The notes beneath the pieces are model-generated. The model did not search any database. It was not told the origin of the DNA and was given only the letters and a program-made list of their open reading frames with translations. From a bacterium (lineage in GTDB: Bacteria > CLD3 > SB21): 37,059 nt of DNA. This document shows positions 1 to 8,012 of this stretch, piece by piece (position 1 is the stretch's first letter; every line of letters begins with the position of its first letter). The position numbers were made by a program, and so were the translations under genes. Location: positions 1 through 37,059 of the forward strand of contig JABWCP010000030.1 of NCBI GenBank assembly GCA_013360215.1, written 5' to 3'.

Positions 1-106
1 AAAATTGCTACGCTTCCTACATTCAATCTTGACCTGCTCTGGAAATTCAAACTTGAAAACAACAGCCAAAGGGGGTATGATCTTATTCAGTATCCCTAAG
101 TTTACA

Positions 107-790
107 ATGAAATTTCAGGACTTTGAAAGAATAATGACAACCGCCAGATTGAGTCGCTATCAAGCGGCTTGCGGTGGTAATAGCAAAAGAGCCATGACGC
201 TTTACCGAAAGAACCTGCAACTTTCACAGGAGCTTTTTACTGTCATCAGTTGCTTTGAGATTGCTTTGCGAAACGCCATAGACAAGCAGCTTCTTCAAAC
301 ACGCGGAAATGATTGGTTGCGAAACGGTGCAACCGCAGGCGGAATTTTTGACAATCCCAATTGCCGATTAACAAAAGAAAACATTGACGATGCAATGCAT
401 AAGTTGAATCATTTTTACACACACAACAAACTTGTGGCTGAATTGGGTTTTGGATTTTGGCGTTACATGTTTGCTCCAAACCAATTTGCTGCGACCGGCA
501 AAACGCTTCTTCAAATATTCCCGGCTAAGCCAACAAGCACAGCAGCTATTCAGTATAATCATACATTTGTATTTAATCAGTTAGCTCAAATAAACAATAT
601 GCGAAACCGCATCGCTCATCACGAACCTATTTGTTTTGTTCCAGGACAATCTGTAAAAGGAACAACTTATGCACGGCAACACTACGGACTGATTTTGCAA
701 TTATTTCAATGGATGAGTATCGACGAGGGAAAATTACTTTACGGAATTGACCACATTAACACAGTTTGTAATCAAATAGATGCCTTATAA
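107..790 (+). CDS. Abi_2-family (AbiD/AbiF-like) HEPN abortive infection protein
   Basis: Abi_2 proteins belong to the HEPN superfamily of RNA-cleaving toxins, many of which abort phage infection. The protein shows the family's N-terminal region (FERIMTTARLSRYQAACGGN, then the AMTLYRKNLQLSQELF and CFEIALRNAID motifs). Near the C-terminus it carries MRNRIAHHEP, a HEPN R-x4-H catalytic motif with R166, N167 and H171. I chose ATG 107 because the family normally begins just before the FE-x-I motif. ATG 77 is also in frame, sits 1-2 nt after AAAGGGGG, and would add 10 residues; the frame is open to the window edge. The gene is 227 aa, about 70-100 residues shorter than many Abi_2 proteins. It is AT-rich compared with the genes after 2060 and lies beside an AbiEi-like gene, so it looks like transferred defence DNA. 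The family call is firm. The antiphage role is inferred. Confidence 0.85.
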   Translation: MKFQDFERIMTTARLSRYQAACGGNSKRAMTLYRKNLQLSQELFTVISCFEIALRNAIDKQLLQTRGNDWLRNGATAGGIFDNPNCRLTKENIDDAMHKLNHFYTHNKLVAELGFGFWRYMFAPNQFAATGKTLLQIFPAKPTSTAAIQYNHTFVFNQLAQINNMRNRIAHHEPICFVPGQSVKGTTYARQHYGLILQLFQWMSIDEGKLLYGIDHINTVCNQIDAL

Positions 791-1033
791 AACAAGATGC
801 AACTTGTAGAGAAAGAAACCCTGCCACCAAAACGGGTTTGGGGCGAAATGCTAAAATCAAGTGCAGTTTTTCAATTTAAATTTAGTACTTATTGATCCCT
901 CAAGTTTGCGGGATGCTCCTAAATCCCCCACTGCGCAAGGCCGTGTCCGTTAACAAGGTGTTAAAGAAAAAGTAGAGTATGGTAACTTCACAAGACCGTT
1001 GCGAGGTTACAATCATTTGGTTTAATCTTAAAA
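791..1033. other. Non-coding gap between the two defence-type genes
   Basis: No convincing reading frame was found here. It contains short hairpins: CAAG/CTTG right after the HEPN gene stop, ATCCC/GGGAT around 895-915, and an 8 bp stem with one G-T wobble at 982-1010 (GTAACTTC with GAGGTTAC, 13 nt loop). The segment GTTAACAAGGTGTTA near 950 resembles the end boxes of cassette recombination sites, but I could not pair it into a full attC-like structure. AbiF-type HEPN proteins have been reported to work with adjacent non-coding RNAs, so this gap is a place to look for one. The sequence alone does not prove an RNA. Confidence 0.4.
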
Positions 1034-1086
1034 TGTCCAGTTTTTTTAATAATAAACTGGACAAATCGATTGCTTTTTATTATAAT
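1034..1086 (+). promoter_or_regulatory. Palindromic operator overlapping a sigma-70 promoter
   Basis: A perfect inverted repeat with 10 bp arms, TGTCCAGTTT at 1034-1043 and AAACTGGACA at 1054-1063, is separated by a 10 nt AT-only loop. Its right end TGGACA (1058-1063) is also a good -35 box, 17 bp upstream of a perfect -10 box TATAAT (1081-1086). A protein bound to the palindrome would block RNA polymerase. AbiEi-type antitoxins are known to repress their own promoters through inverted repeats, so the gene at 1095 is the obvious candidate repressor. The -10 box ends 8 nt before the ATG, so the mRNA should be leaderless or nearly so, in keeping with the absence of a Shine-Dalgarno sequence. 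Confidence 0.7.
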
Positions 1087-1094
1087 CATGCATA

Positions 1095-1820
1095 ATGAAA
1101 GTAACTGATTATATATTATTTACCATTAATAGACTCCCAAAAGGATACGTATTCACCTATGCCGATTTTAAAAAAGAGGTTGGTCAAAAAGAAGCAATCA
1201 TAAAAGCCCTGAACCGTATGGCGGCTTCGGGCAAAATTGCCAAACTTTCCAAAGGAAAATATTACAAGCCCGAAAGCACCCCATTTGGCAATCTTCAGCC
1301 CAATCAGTCACAAGTAGTAAAAGATTTGTTGGAAGAAAATGGAAAAGTAACCGGGTATCTCACCGGCTATAGCATTTATAACCGATTGGGCCTAACCACA
1401 CAGGTAAGCAACGTCATACAGATAGGTAAAAATCAAGTTCGCCCCCGTTTTAAAAGAGAACTCTATACTATTGCTTTTATAAAGCAAAAAAACACCATCA
1501 CCAAAGAAAATGTCCCATTGTTGCAGTTACTTGATGCTATCCGGTACATCAAAAAAATACCGGATGCCAATATAGAAACATCCTGTAAACGATTTTTGGC
1601 AATCATCAAAAACTTTACGGACAAAGAAATCAATACCCTGGTTCGGTTAGCATTAAAATATCCACCCGCTACAAGGGCCCTATTAGGTGCATTATTGGAA
1701 CAATTGCGAAAAGGCAACACGGCTGAATCACTTTTCAATTCATTGAACCCGATTACTAAGTATAAACTAATCGGTGCAGCGAAAGTGTTAACCACCGCTG
1801 AAAAATGGAATATCAAATGA
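1095..1820 (+). CDS. AbiEi-like antitoxin / DUF6088-type transcriptional regulator
   Basis: This 241 aa protein has an N-terminal winged-helix segment (residues about 5-60; GYVFTYADF, then IIKALNRMAASGKIAKLSKGKYYKP), as in AbiEi antitoxins and DUF6088 proteins. The middle part (VTGYLTGYSIYNRLGLTTQV and the RPRFKR stretch) matches the C-terminal domain of those families, which in type IV toxin-antitoxin pairs is needed for antitoxicity. The final 80 residues are helical and Lys-rich. The ATG follows a TATAAT box by 8 nt and has no Shine-Dalgarno. The stop overlaps a following ATG (ATGA at 1817-1820), exactly where an AbiEii nucleotidyltransferase toxin gene would start, but only a short frame follows. 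Family assignment is good. Whether it still neutralises a toxin elsewhere in the genome is unknown. Confidence 0.75.
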   Translation: MKVTDYILFTINRLPKGYVFTYADFKKEVGQKEAIIKALNRMAASGKIAKLSKGKYYKPESTPFGNLQPNQSQVVKDLLEENGKVTGYLTGYSIYNRLGLTTQVSNVIQIGKNQVRPRFKRELYTIAFIKQKNTITKENVPLLQLLDAIRYIKKIPDANIETSCKRFLAIIKNFTDKEINTLVRLALKYPPATRALLGALLEQLRKGNTAESLFNSLNPITKYKLIGAAKVLTTAEKWNIK

Positions 1821-1924
1821 AGCTGCACCACGACATGAAATTCACAGAAGAAGAATCAAAAAGGGCATTTACCGAGTTGTTGGGGCATTACGAACCTGAC
1901 ACACAATCAATAATAAAAAAATGA
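1817..1924 (+). pseudogene. 35-codon frame, possible remnant of an AbiEii-type toxin
   Basis: This frame starts with an ATG that overlaps the stop of the AbiEi-like gene (ATGA), the usual toxin position in type IV toxin-antitoxin operons. It begins MKLHHDMKF, which resembles AbiEii starts of the kind MKLH-x-D. The nucleotidyltransferase core motifs (for example the EKDYW segment) are absent and it ends after 35 codons with TAA-rich DNA behind it. An internally deleted toxin gene is one explanation. A chance small frame is another, as only the first few residues and the position support the link. Confidence 0.3.
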
Positions 1925-2062
1925 GAAGCACCGGCTATAACACAAGTTTTGCATCAAACAGAATGACACTTAAACTTGAATTTTGACCCCATGTTATGAA
2001 GAAGTCTGAAAAAATTGATAGCATACAACCCTGAACCGTTTTAGAATCCATTATATTCGTAA
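1925..2062. other. Intergenic DNA with a weak cassette-end-like palindrome
   Basis: Downstream of the defence patch, ATAACA (1937-1942) and TGTTAT (1992-1997) can pair as outer arms, and TCAAA/TTTGA as inner arms, around a central segment of about 30 nt. That geometry recalls an attC-type integron cassette site, where two short paired boxes survive in unconserved DNA. Pairing is imperfect and the box spacing is larger than usual, so this is only a hint that the upstream genes arrived as cassettes. TATATT near 2052 may belong to the promoter of the Crp/Fnr gene that follows. Confidence 0.2.
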
Positions 2063-2674
2063 ATGACTACACTCAAGCATGCCATGTCTCATCACCTCCT
2101 GCTCACTAATATCGCCAAACACATCACACTGACATCGGAAGAAAGTGCGTTTTTTGTGTCGCTGCTGTCGGAAAAATCTCTGACAAAAGGCGCGTACCTG
2201 CTGCGCGAAGGGCAGATTTGCAGGCATCAGTCGTTTGTCGCCAAAGGATGCCTGAAAACATTTTATATGAATGAAAACGGGTCCGAACATATCATTGATT
2301 TTTTGATCGAATCGTGGTGGGCGGACGACCTCTACAGTTTGTTTACCCAAACCGAAGCGACCTACAATATCCAGGCCATCGAAGACACGGATGTTTTGCA
2401 AATCAGCCGGGATAACCTGGAACAGCTGTATAAAAAAATTCCGAAATTTGAACGCTTTTTCAGGATACTTTTTCAAAACGCCTATGTTGCTCAGCGCGAA
2501 CAAATCAATGCCAACCTCTCCACCGATGCGGAAGAGCGTTATAGACTGTTTTTACGAAAAAAACCGTACGCCGAAACACGCTTTCCCCAAAAAGATATCG
2601 CCTCCTATCTCGGTATCACACCCCAGTTTTTTAGCGCCATGAAGAAAAAAATGCGCCGCGTTAATGTAGATTAA
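2063..2674 (+). CDS. Crp/Fnr-family transcriptional regulator
   Basis: The protein is 203 aa, near the usual length of Bacteroidetes Crp/Fnr regulators. Residues about 20-125 form a cyclic-nucleotide-binding-like beta roll (KGAYLLREGQICRHQSFVAKGCLKTFY, then NGSEHIIDFLIESWWADDL). The classical phosphate-binding RxS motif is not evident, and no Fnr-type cysteine cluster is present, so the ligand is unknown. The C-terminal helix-turn-helix is FPQKDIASYLGITPQFFSAMKKKM. The recognition helix reads QFFSAMKKKM where relatives commonly have a FLSRIRKKL-type sequence, so its DNA site may differ. ATG 2063 is used; ATG 2084 is an in-frame alternative and neither has a clear Shine-Dalgarno. It precedes, and may control, the M24/hydrolase genes 62 bp downstream. 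Confidence 0.85.
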   Translation: MTTLKHAMSHHLLLTNIAKHITLTSEESAFFVSLLSEKSLTKGAYLLREGQICRHQSFVAKGCLKTFYMNENGSEHIIDFLIESWWADDLYSLFTQTEATYNIQAIEDTDVLQISRDNLEQLYKKIPKFERFFRILFQNAYVAQREQINANLSTDAEERYRLFLRKKPYAETRFPQKDIASYLGITPQFFSAMKKKMRRVNVD

Positions 2675-2736
2675 TTCATCCTCCGCCTTTCATGTTTATC
2701 TTTATCGGTAACCCCCTATGAAAGAAAGGATGAACA

Positions 2737-3402
2737 ATGATCAACGCGTATCTCGCCCATGCCGAAAAAACCACGCTTGCACTATTTGATGCCGTCGTAA
2801 ACCAAAACCTCATTGTTCCCGGCAAATCGGAATCCCAATTGGTACAGGATATCAGCAATTTAGCCGAATCCAAAGGTATCGTTTATCATTGGCACAAAAA
2901 AATCGTACGGGCCGGACAAAACACGGTCTGTGCCTATCCTGAAAATCCCCCGGATACCGTCATCCGTGATAACGACATTGTCATATTGGATTTTGGTCCG
3001 ATCGTGGACGGGTACGAAGCGGATCTGGGCCGAACCTACGTACTCGGCAATGACCCGATCAAAGTACAAATACAACGCGACGTCGAAAAAGCATGGTACG
3101 AAGTTCAAAATTGGTATAAGCGCTATACCAAACTGAAAGCATCGGATCTCTATCACTACGCCGTTCACAAAGCCGAAGAATACGGATACGCATTCGGCGG
3201 TGAAATAGCGGGCCATATCGTTGGCAAATTTCCGCACGAACAGCCTGCCGATCCCAAAAGCCTTGAACTGGACATTCACCCGTCCAATCATAACGACATG
3301 TTTTTAACGGATGCCAAAGGAAACCCGCGCCATTGGATTTTGGAATTACTGTTTATTGATAAAAAACATCGCATCGGCGGCTATTTCGAACAACGGCTAT
3401 AA
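2737..3402 (+). CDS. M24-family metallopeptidase-like protein (Xaa-Pro dipeptidase fold)
   Basis: A compact pita-bread fold protein of 221 aa related to methionine and Xaa-Pro aminopeptidases, which cleave N-terminal residues or dipeptides with a two-metal centre. All five expected metal ligands can be placed: D85 (ILDFGP), D96 (GYEADLGRT), H160 (AGHIVGKFPHE), E203 (WILELLF) and E218 (GGYFEQRL). It lacks the N-terminal creatinase domain, and the part after H160 is shorter than in typical aminopeptidases. There is no signal peptide, so it should be cytoplasmic. AAGGA lies 7-8 nt before the ATG and supports this start. The next gene starts 19 bp after its stop, so the two are probably co-transcribed. 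Confidence 0.85.
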   Translation: MINAYLAHAEKTTLALFDAVVNQNLIVPGKSESQLVQDISNLAESKGIVYHWHKKIVRAGQNTVCAYPENPPDTVIRDNDIVILDFGPIVDGYEADLGRTYVLGNDPIKVQIQRDVEKAWYEVQNWYKRYTKLKASDLYHYAVHKAEEYGYAFGGEIAGHIVGKFPHEQPADPKSLELDIHPSNHNDMFLTDAKGNPRHWILELLFIDKKHRIGGYFEQRL

Positions 3403-3421
3403 CACCATCCATCGGAGTTTT

Positions 3422-3997
3422 ATGAAAAATCTCACGCCGAAAGATCGGCCTGCACTTCTATTAGTTGACCTTCAAAAAGGTTTTGACACGATTTCTTATT
3501 GGGGCAATGAAAGAAACAATCCGGGCGCCGAAGAGAATTGCCGTTCGTTGCTGGAATTATGGCGCAGCAAAGATCTGCCCGTCGTGCATGTACAGCACTG
3601 CTCGGCCAACCCGAATTCTCTTTTGGCCGACACCCATCCGGGAAACGCCTTCAAAGACATCGTTCAGCCTTTGCCATGGGAAACCGTAATCCAAAAAAAT
3701 GTGAACAGCGCTTTTATCGGTACCACACTTCAAAAACATCTCACTGTCAATTCTATTTCCAAGCTGGTCATCGTCGGGCTCACCACCGATCACTGTATAT
3801 CCACGACGACGCGGATGGCCGGAAACTATGGATACGATGTATTCCTTGTCTCCGATGCCACGGCGACATTTGACAAAACCGGTATGGACGGAAAAAATTA
3901 TTCGGCCGAACTAATTCATCAGACGGCGCTGGCCAGTCTTCATGGTGAATTTGCAACCGTGTTTCCGATGAAAACTTTATTACAAAATTTTTCTTAA
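3422..3997 (+). CDS. Cysteine hydrolase of the isochorismatase-like family
   Basis: This 191 aa enzyme of the isochorismatase/nicotinamidase superfamily hydrolyses C-N or ether bonds through a catalytic cysteine. The triad is visible: D16 in LLLVDLQKGF, K92 in IQKNVNSAF and C125 in LTTDHCISTT. A cis-peptide-like turn precedes the cysteine, as in the family. The nicotinamidase metal motif (DxHxxxH) is not present; the equivalent region reads HVQHCSANPNSLL, so a nicotinamidase is unlikely. The start is ATG 3422, four nt after GGAG. A longer frame upstream merely overlaps the preceding peptidase gene. The substrate is not deducible; the closest annotation is a general cysteine hydrolase. Confidence 0.85.
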   Translation: MKNLTPKDRPALLLVDLQKGFDTISYWGNERNNPGAEENCRSLLELWRSKDLPVVHVQHCSANPNSLLADTHPGNAFKDIVQPLPWETVIQKNVNSAFIGTTLQKHLTVNSISKLVIVGLTTDHCISTTTRMAGNYGYDVFLVSDATATFDKTGMDGKNYSAELIHQTALASLHGEFATVFPMKTLLQNFS

Positions 3998-4053
3998 AAA
4001 ATATTGATCGCGGCCGATAGCATCGGACGCCATAAACTAACCGGATTTTTATC

Positions 4054-6078
4054 ATGAAAACACTTGGACTGATTTTACTTTTGTCGCTTGTGAATTTAAG
4101 CGCTTGCAAAACCGATACGCCACACCCCTACAGATCGCTGGCGCAAGAGGCGGATACCACGCGTCGGCCGGGCGATGATTTTTTTTCGTATGCCAACGGA
4201 AAATGGATCGCATCCACCGTTATGCCGGAGGGCAAAGAGCGCTGGAATGCCCGTCATGAAATAACAGGGCTTACCAAAAAGCAGGTAGCTAAAATTTTCG
4301 AAGAAGCACAGACGGCGCCTCACGGAACAAATGCACGTAAAGTGGCCGATTTTCGTGCAGCCTACATGAATGAATCAGCCATCCAGGCGGCCGGTATCAC
4401 ACCGATCAAACCCCTGCTGGATGAAATTGATCCCATAACCGATAAAACAGCGTTGGTCAAATTACTCGGTCGCAGGCTCCGTGCCGATGCCGATTGGTTT
4501 ACTTATCGTTCTACGGGATTGTTGGGTTTGTCTGTGGAAGTAGGATATTTCGGCGAAAAAACCTACGTGCCTTTTTTAATGCAGGGCGGCCTTGGACTGG
4601 AAGAGCGTTCATATTACCTCAGCGAGGACGCGGCTAATAAAAAAATCAGAGCAACCTATCAGAACTATATTTCTCAGCAATTCAAACAAGCCGGATTGAG
4701 CCATCCCGAACGGCGTGCACAGTCGGTACTTGGTATCGAAACCTTATTAGCCAAAACCCATGCGAGCGATGAATTTTCCAACAATGACCGCAACGGTTCG
4801 CATCGCTGGTCGCGCACCGACTTTGAACGACGGGCTCCGGGTATGGATTGGTCCGTATTTTTTGAAGAGGCCGGTCTGAAGCATCAGGAATCGTTCGTAG
4901 TTTGGCAACCGGACGCGATCACCGGATTGGCTTCGCTTATCGCCGCACAGCCCGTGGAAGTGTGGAAGGATTATCTGAGGTTTCAAGCAATCCATGCGTA
5001 CGCCGATGTATTACCTTCGGCTTTCGCGGAAGCGGGGCTGGTATTGCGCTCGTCGATACAAGACGCGCCTTCCCCTGCCCGTTCACAACGTGCGCTCGAT
5101 GCGACACAGAAATTTTTGGGTGAAGCCGTCGGCCGGTTATATGTAGAACGTTATTTTCCCGCTTCCCAAAAAGCCCGTGTACAAGCGATCGCGACGAACG
5201 TCATCGCTTCGCTCCGCGAACGGGTCAAAACCGTGTCGTGGATGTCCGACGAAAGCAAAATACAAGCCATGGTAAAACTTCAGACATTGTACTTTGGTCT
5301 CGGTTACCCCAATGTATGGCAAGATTATTCGGATCTGAATATAGACCCTGCCAATCCCGTAAAAAATTTACAAAACATCGCCGATCGCAACTATCGCCGC
5401 GCTTTGGCACGGCTTGGAAAACCGCCGGATACCACCGAATGGGCGATGACACCCCATACCGCGGGCGCTCTGCTTTTATTCCAATACAACGCCTGCAATT
5501 TTGCTGCCGCCTTACTACAAGCGCCCAAGTTTGATTCCACATTATCGGAGGCGGCCAACTATGGCGCTATCGGCGCTATTGTCGGTCACGAATCAAGCCA
5601 CTTTATTGATCCTTTGGGAGCCGAATGGAATGCTGAAAGAGAACTAAAGCATTGGTGGACACCCGACGATATGAAAAAGTTTCAATCGGCCGCCAAACCG
5701 CTGGTAGAGCAGTTTTCCGGTTATCGCCCGTTTGATGATCTCGCCGTTAACGGTGAGTTTACCCGATCGGAAAATATCGCCGACCTTGCGGGACTTGCCG
5801 CCGCTTTTGATGCGTATCGAAAAACCTTAGGGGATAAAATTCAAAATCAGGACTATGTACGCCAACAGGATCGTGAGTTTTTTATCGGTTTTGCACAGAG
5901 CTGGCGCAGCAAAACCACCGAAAAAGGCCTGCGCGTACAAATCGCGACGGATCATCACGCACCGGAACAGTACCGCATCGCTATTGTACGCAATCTCGAC
6001 GCGTGGTATGACGCATTTGATGTCAAACCCGGCGATAAACTGTACCTAACACCGGAATCACGCGTACGCATCTGGTAA
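4054..6078 (+). CDS. M13-family (neprilysin/PepO-type) metallopeptidase lipoprotein
   Basis: A zinc endopeptidase of 674 aa that cleaves oligopeptides, probably anchored on the periplasmic side. The N-terminus is a lipoprotein signal with lipobox LSAC (Cys18). The M13 entry motif follows as RPGDDFFSYANGKWI. The catalytic motif is H512-E-S-S-H516 (VGHESSHFID), and the third zinc ligand E573 sits in ENIADLAGLAAAFDAY. The substrate-binding NAxY-type motif appears as NACNFAAALLQAP, a small departure from the usual NAYY. The family's C-terminal RV-x2 ending is present as SRVRIW. GGA about 8 nt before the ATG gives a weak ribosome site. It probably starts its own transcription unit, since 56 bp separate it from the hydrolase gene. 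Confidence 0.93.
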   Translation: MKTLGLILLLSLVNLSACKTDTPHPYRSLAQEADTTRRPGDDFFSYANGKWIASTVMPEGKERWNARHEITGLTKKQVAKIFEEAQTAPHGTNARKVADFRAAYMNESAIQAAGITPIKPLLDEIDPITDKTALVKLLGRRLRADADWFTYRSTGLLGLSVEVGYFGEKTYVPFLMQGGLGLEERSYYLSEDAANKKIRATYQNYISQQFKQAGLSHPERRAQSVLGIETLLAKTHASDEFSNNDRNGSHRWSRTDFERRAPGMDWSVFFEEAGLKHQESFVVWQPDAITGLASLIAAQPVEVWKDYLRFQAIHAYADVLPSAFAEAGLVLRSSIQDAPSPARSQRALDATQKFLGEAVGRLYVERYFPASQKARVQAIATNVIASLRERVKTVSWMSDESKIQAMVKLQTLYFGLGYPNVWQDYSDLNIDPANPVKNLQNIADRNYRRALARLGKPPDTTEWAMTPHTAGALLLFQYNACNFAAALLQAPKFDSTLSEAANYGAIGAIVGHESSHFIDPLGAEWNAERELKHWWTPDDMKKFQSAAKPLVEQFSGYRPFDDLAVNGEFTRSENIADLAGLAAAFDAYRKTLGDKIQNQDYVRQQDREFFIGFAQSWRSKTTEKGLRVQIATDHHAPEQYRIAIVRNLDAWYDAFDVKPGDKLYLTPESRVRIW

Positions 6079-6169
6079 TGGAAAATTATAGAATATGACG
6101 GCAGGTTTTTGATATATTGGTGTGCATTATTCATCGCGTTTATCACGCTAATTATCTCAGGAGAATATC

Positions 6170-7570
6170 ATGCTATTTATATTGGGAGTACTTGCCGTCA
6201 TGGGTACTAATGATTTTGATGCTTATTTTACCGGCCAGACGATGCGGTTTGACTATTATCACAGCGGCACGGCCAAAGAAGAACATATCAGTCCCGACGA
6301 ATACCGCATCGAAGGCGTGTGGCCGGGCAGTAAAACGGTGTTATTAGATGAAACCGGTCTCGGCAAATATTTGTTTGAAGTGAGTGATGTTGCATCCGGA
6401 AAATTGCTTTATTCACGTGGTTTTGCGAGCATCTACGGCGAATGGGAAACAACCGGCGAAGCGGCCAAGGGCGTGTGGCGCTCATTTCACGAATCGCAGC
6501 GTTTTCCCGAACCCAAAAATACGGTCAAATTAACACTCAAAAAACGCGGCGCTGATAATCGTTTTGCGTCGTTTTATGAAACAACCATTGACCCCAAAAG
6601 CCGGTTCGTCAATCGTGCGCCCGCCGTTAAGAACGGCGAAGTGTGGAGCGTTTTTGAAAACGGCGACCCTTCGCAAAAGGTGGATCTGCTGATTCTCAGC
6701 GACGGTTACACGGCCGGCGAAAAGAATAAATTTCACGCCGACGTCGAACGTTTGGTCAAAGTGATGTTTGAAACCGAACCCTTCAAATCCCGCAAAAAAG
6801 ATTTTAATGTTCGTGCGATGGATGTGGCTTCTGCCCAATCCGGTATCAGTAACCCGCGCAAAGATATTTGGCGTAAATCGGCGCTCGGTTTGAGTTTCAA
6901 TTCGTTTGACTCCGATCGTTATGTACTGACGTATGAAAATAAAAATCTTCGTGAAACGGCCGCCAATGCACCCTACGATGCATTGATCCTTTTGGCCAAT
7001 GATCGCAAATACGGCGGCGGCGGTATTTTTAATCTGTGGGCGACGGTCACGGCCGATGCGGAACCGGCGGCGTATGTTTTTGTACACGAATTCGGCCATT
7101 CTTTTGCGGGTCTCGGCGATGAATATTATACCTCACCCGTTTCGTATGAAAACTTTACCGCGCCGAGTACCGAACCTTCCGAGCCGAATATTACCGCTTT
7201 GCTCGATCCGAAAAATCTCAAGTGGAAACATCTTGTATCTAAAGACACCCCTTTGCCGACACCGTGGAATAAAACCGCGTACGATACGTATGAAATCGAG
7301 ATGCAAAAAAAACGCGCTAAACTAATCGAGGAAAAAGCGTCCGAAGAAACGATGGAAGCGCTCTTTAGAGAAGTAAAAACCAAAACGACGCCGATGCTTA
7401 ATACGGACAAATATTTCGGAAAAGTGGGCGCTTTTGAAGGCGCAGGTTACGAAGCCAAAGGTTTATATCGCCCGGAATTAGACTGCATCATGTTCACACG
7501 CAATAATGTTCCTTTTTGTAAAGTATGTCACGAAGCGATCGAGCGAATTATAGATCTGTATGCCAAATAA
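6170..7570 (+). CDS. M64-family metallopeptidase (IgA peptidase M64 type)
   Basis: This 466 aa protein has the two-part M64 layout. An N-terminal beta domain spans about residues 15-130 (MRFDYYHSGTAKEEHISPDEYRIEG region), followed by a metzincin-like catalytic domain opening with KVDLLILSDGYTAGEKNKF. The zinc site reads H306-E-F-G-H310-SFAGLGDEYY, with D317 as probable third ligand. Cysteines near the end (DCIMFTRNNVPFCKVCHEAI) are typical of the family. Members were named after an IgA-cleaving enzyme, but most have unknown substrates, so immunoglobulin cleavage should not be assumed. The ATG follows AGGAG by 7 nt and an in-frame stop lies just upstream. The hydrophobic start is short (MLFILGVLAVMG), so export is likely but not certain. 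Confidence 0.9.
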   Translation: MLFILGVLAVMGTNDFDAYFTGQTMRFDYYHSGTAKEEHISPDEYRIEGVWPGSKTVLLDETGLGKYLFEVSDVASGKLLYSRGFASIYGEWETTGEAAKGVWRSFHESQRFPEPKNTVKLTLKKRGADNRFASFYETTIDPKSRFVNRAPAVKNGEVWSVFENGDPSQKVDLLILSDGYTAGEKNKFHADVERLVKVMFETEPFKSRKKDFNVRAMDVASAQSGISNPRKDIWRKSALGLSFNSFDSDRYVLTYENKNLRETAANAPYDALILLANDRKYGGGGIFNLWATVTADAEPAAYVFVHEFGHSFAGLGDEYYTSPVSYENFTAPSTEPSEPNITALLDPKNLKWKHLVSKDTPLPTPWNKTAYDTYEIEMQKKRAKLIEEKASEETMEALFREVKTKTTPMLNTDKYFGKVGAFEGAGYEAKGLYRPELDCIMFTRNNVPFCKVCHEAIERIIDLYAK

Positions 7571-8012
7571 GAAAGAGTTTATTCAAACCTTAGTCATTCA
7601 TACGTCGCCGGAAAATATCTGGCGCGTATGGATGGCTGTAGACGAGTGGCCCCTCTGGACCGACACGATCCTATCCATAAAAAAACTATCGCCCGGTTCT
7701 TTACAAACAGATAGCCGGGTCCTCATCGAGCAACCTAAACTTGCCAAAGCGGTTTGGAAGGTTACCGAATTTGAACCCGTGAAACAATTTACGTGGAGCA
7801 AAACAAATTTGCTTCTGCGTATCGACGCGATTCACGCTTTAGAATCAACTTCCGGCGGATGTATTGTCACATTGGTTATCAAATTCTCCGGTCTTTTTGC
7901 TAATCTGATTAACAAAAAAACCTGCGCTTTGGTTGATTCGTATCTGGTAAGGGAATCACAAAATTTGAAACAATTCTGTGAAAACAAATTTTCTAACGGC
8001 GCTGCATCCTAA
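7560..8012 (+). CDS. SRPBCC (START/polyketide cyclase-like) family protein
   Basis: A 150 aa protein with the one-domain SRPBCC fold, which binds small hydrophobic ligands. Recognisable parts are the opening IHTSPENIWRVWMAVDEWPLWTDTI, the central VWKVTEFEPVKQFTWSK, and the amphipathic C-terminal helix CALVDSYLVRESQNLKQFCE. The ATG lies inside the end of the M64 gene (11 bp overlap) and its own end overlaps the next gene by 35 bp, so the three are translated from one message. The family has no fixed reaction, and no catalytic motif is seen. Confidence 0.8.
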   Translation: MPNKKEFIQTLVIHTSPENIWRVWMAVDEWPLWTDTILSIKKLSPGSLQTDSRVLIEQPKLAKAVWKVTEFEPVKQFTWSKTNLLLRIDAIHALESTSGGCIVTLVIKFSGLFANLINKKTCALVDSYLVRESQNLKQFCENKFSNGAAS

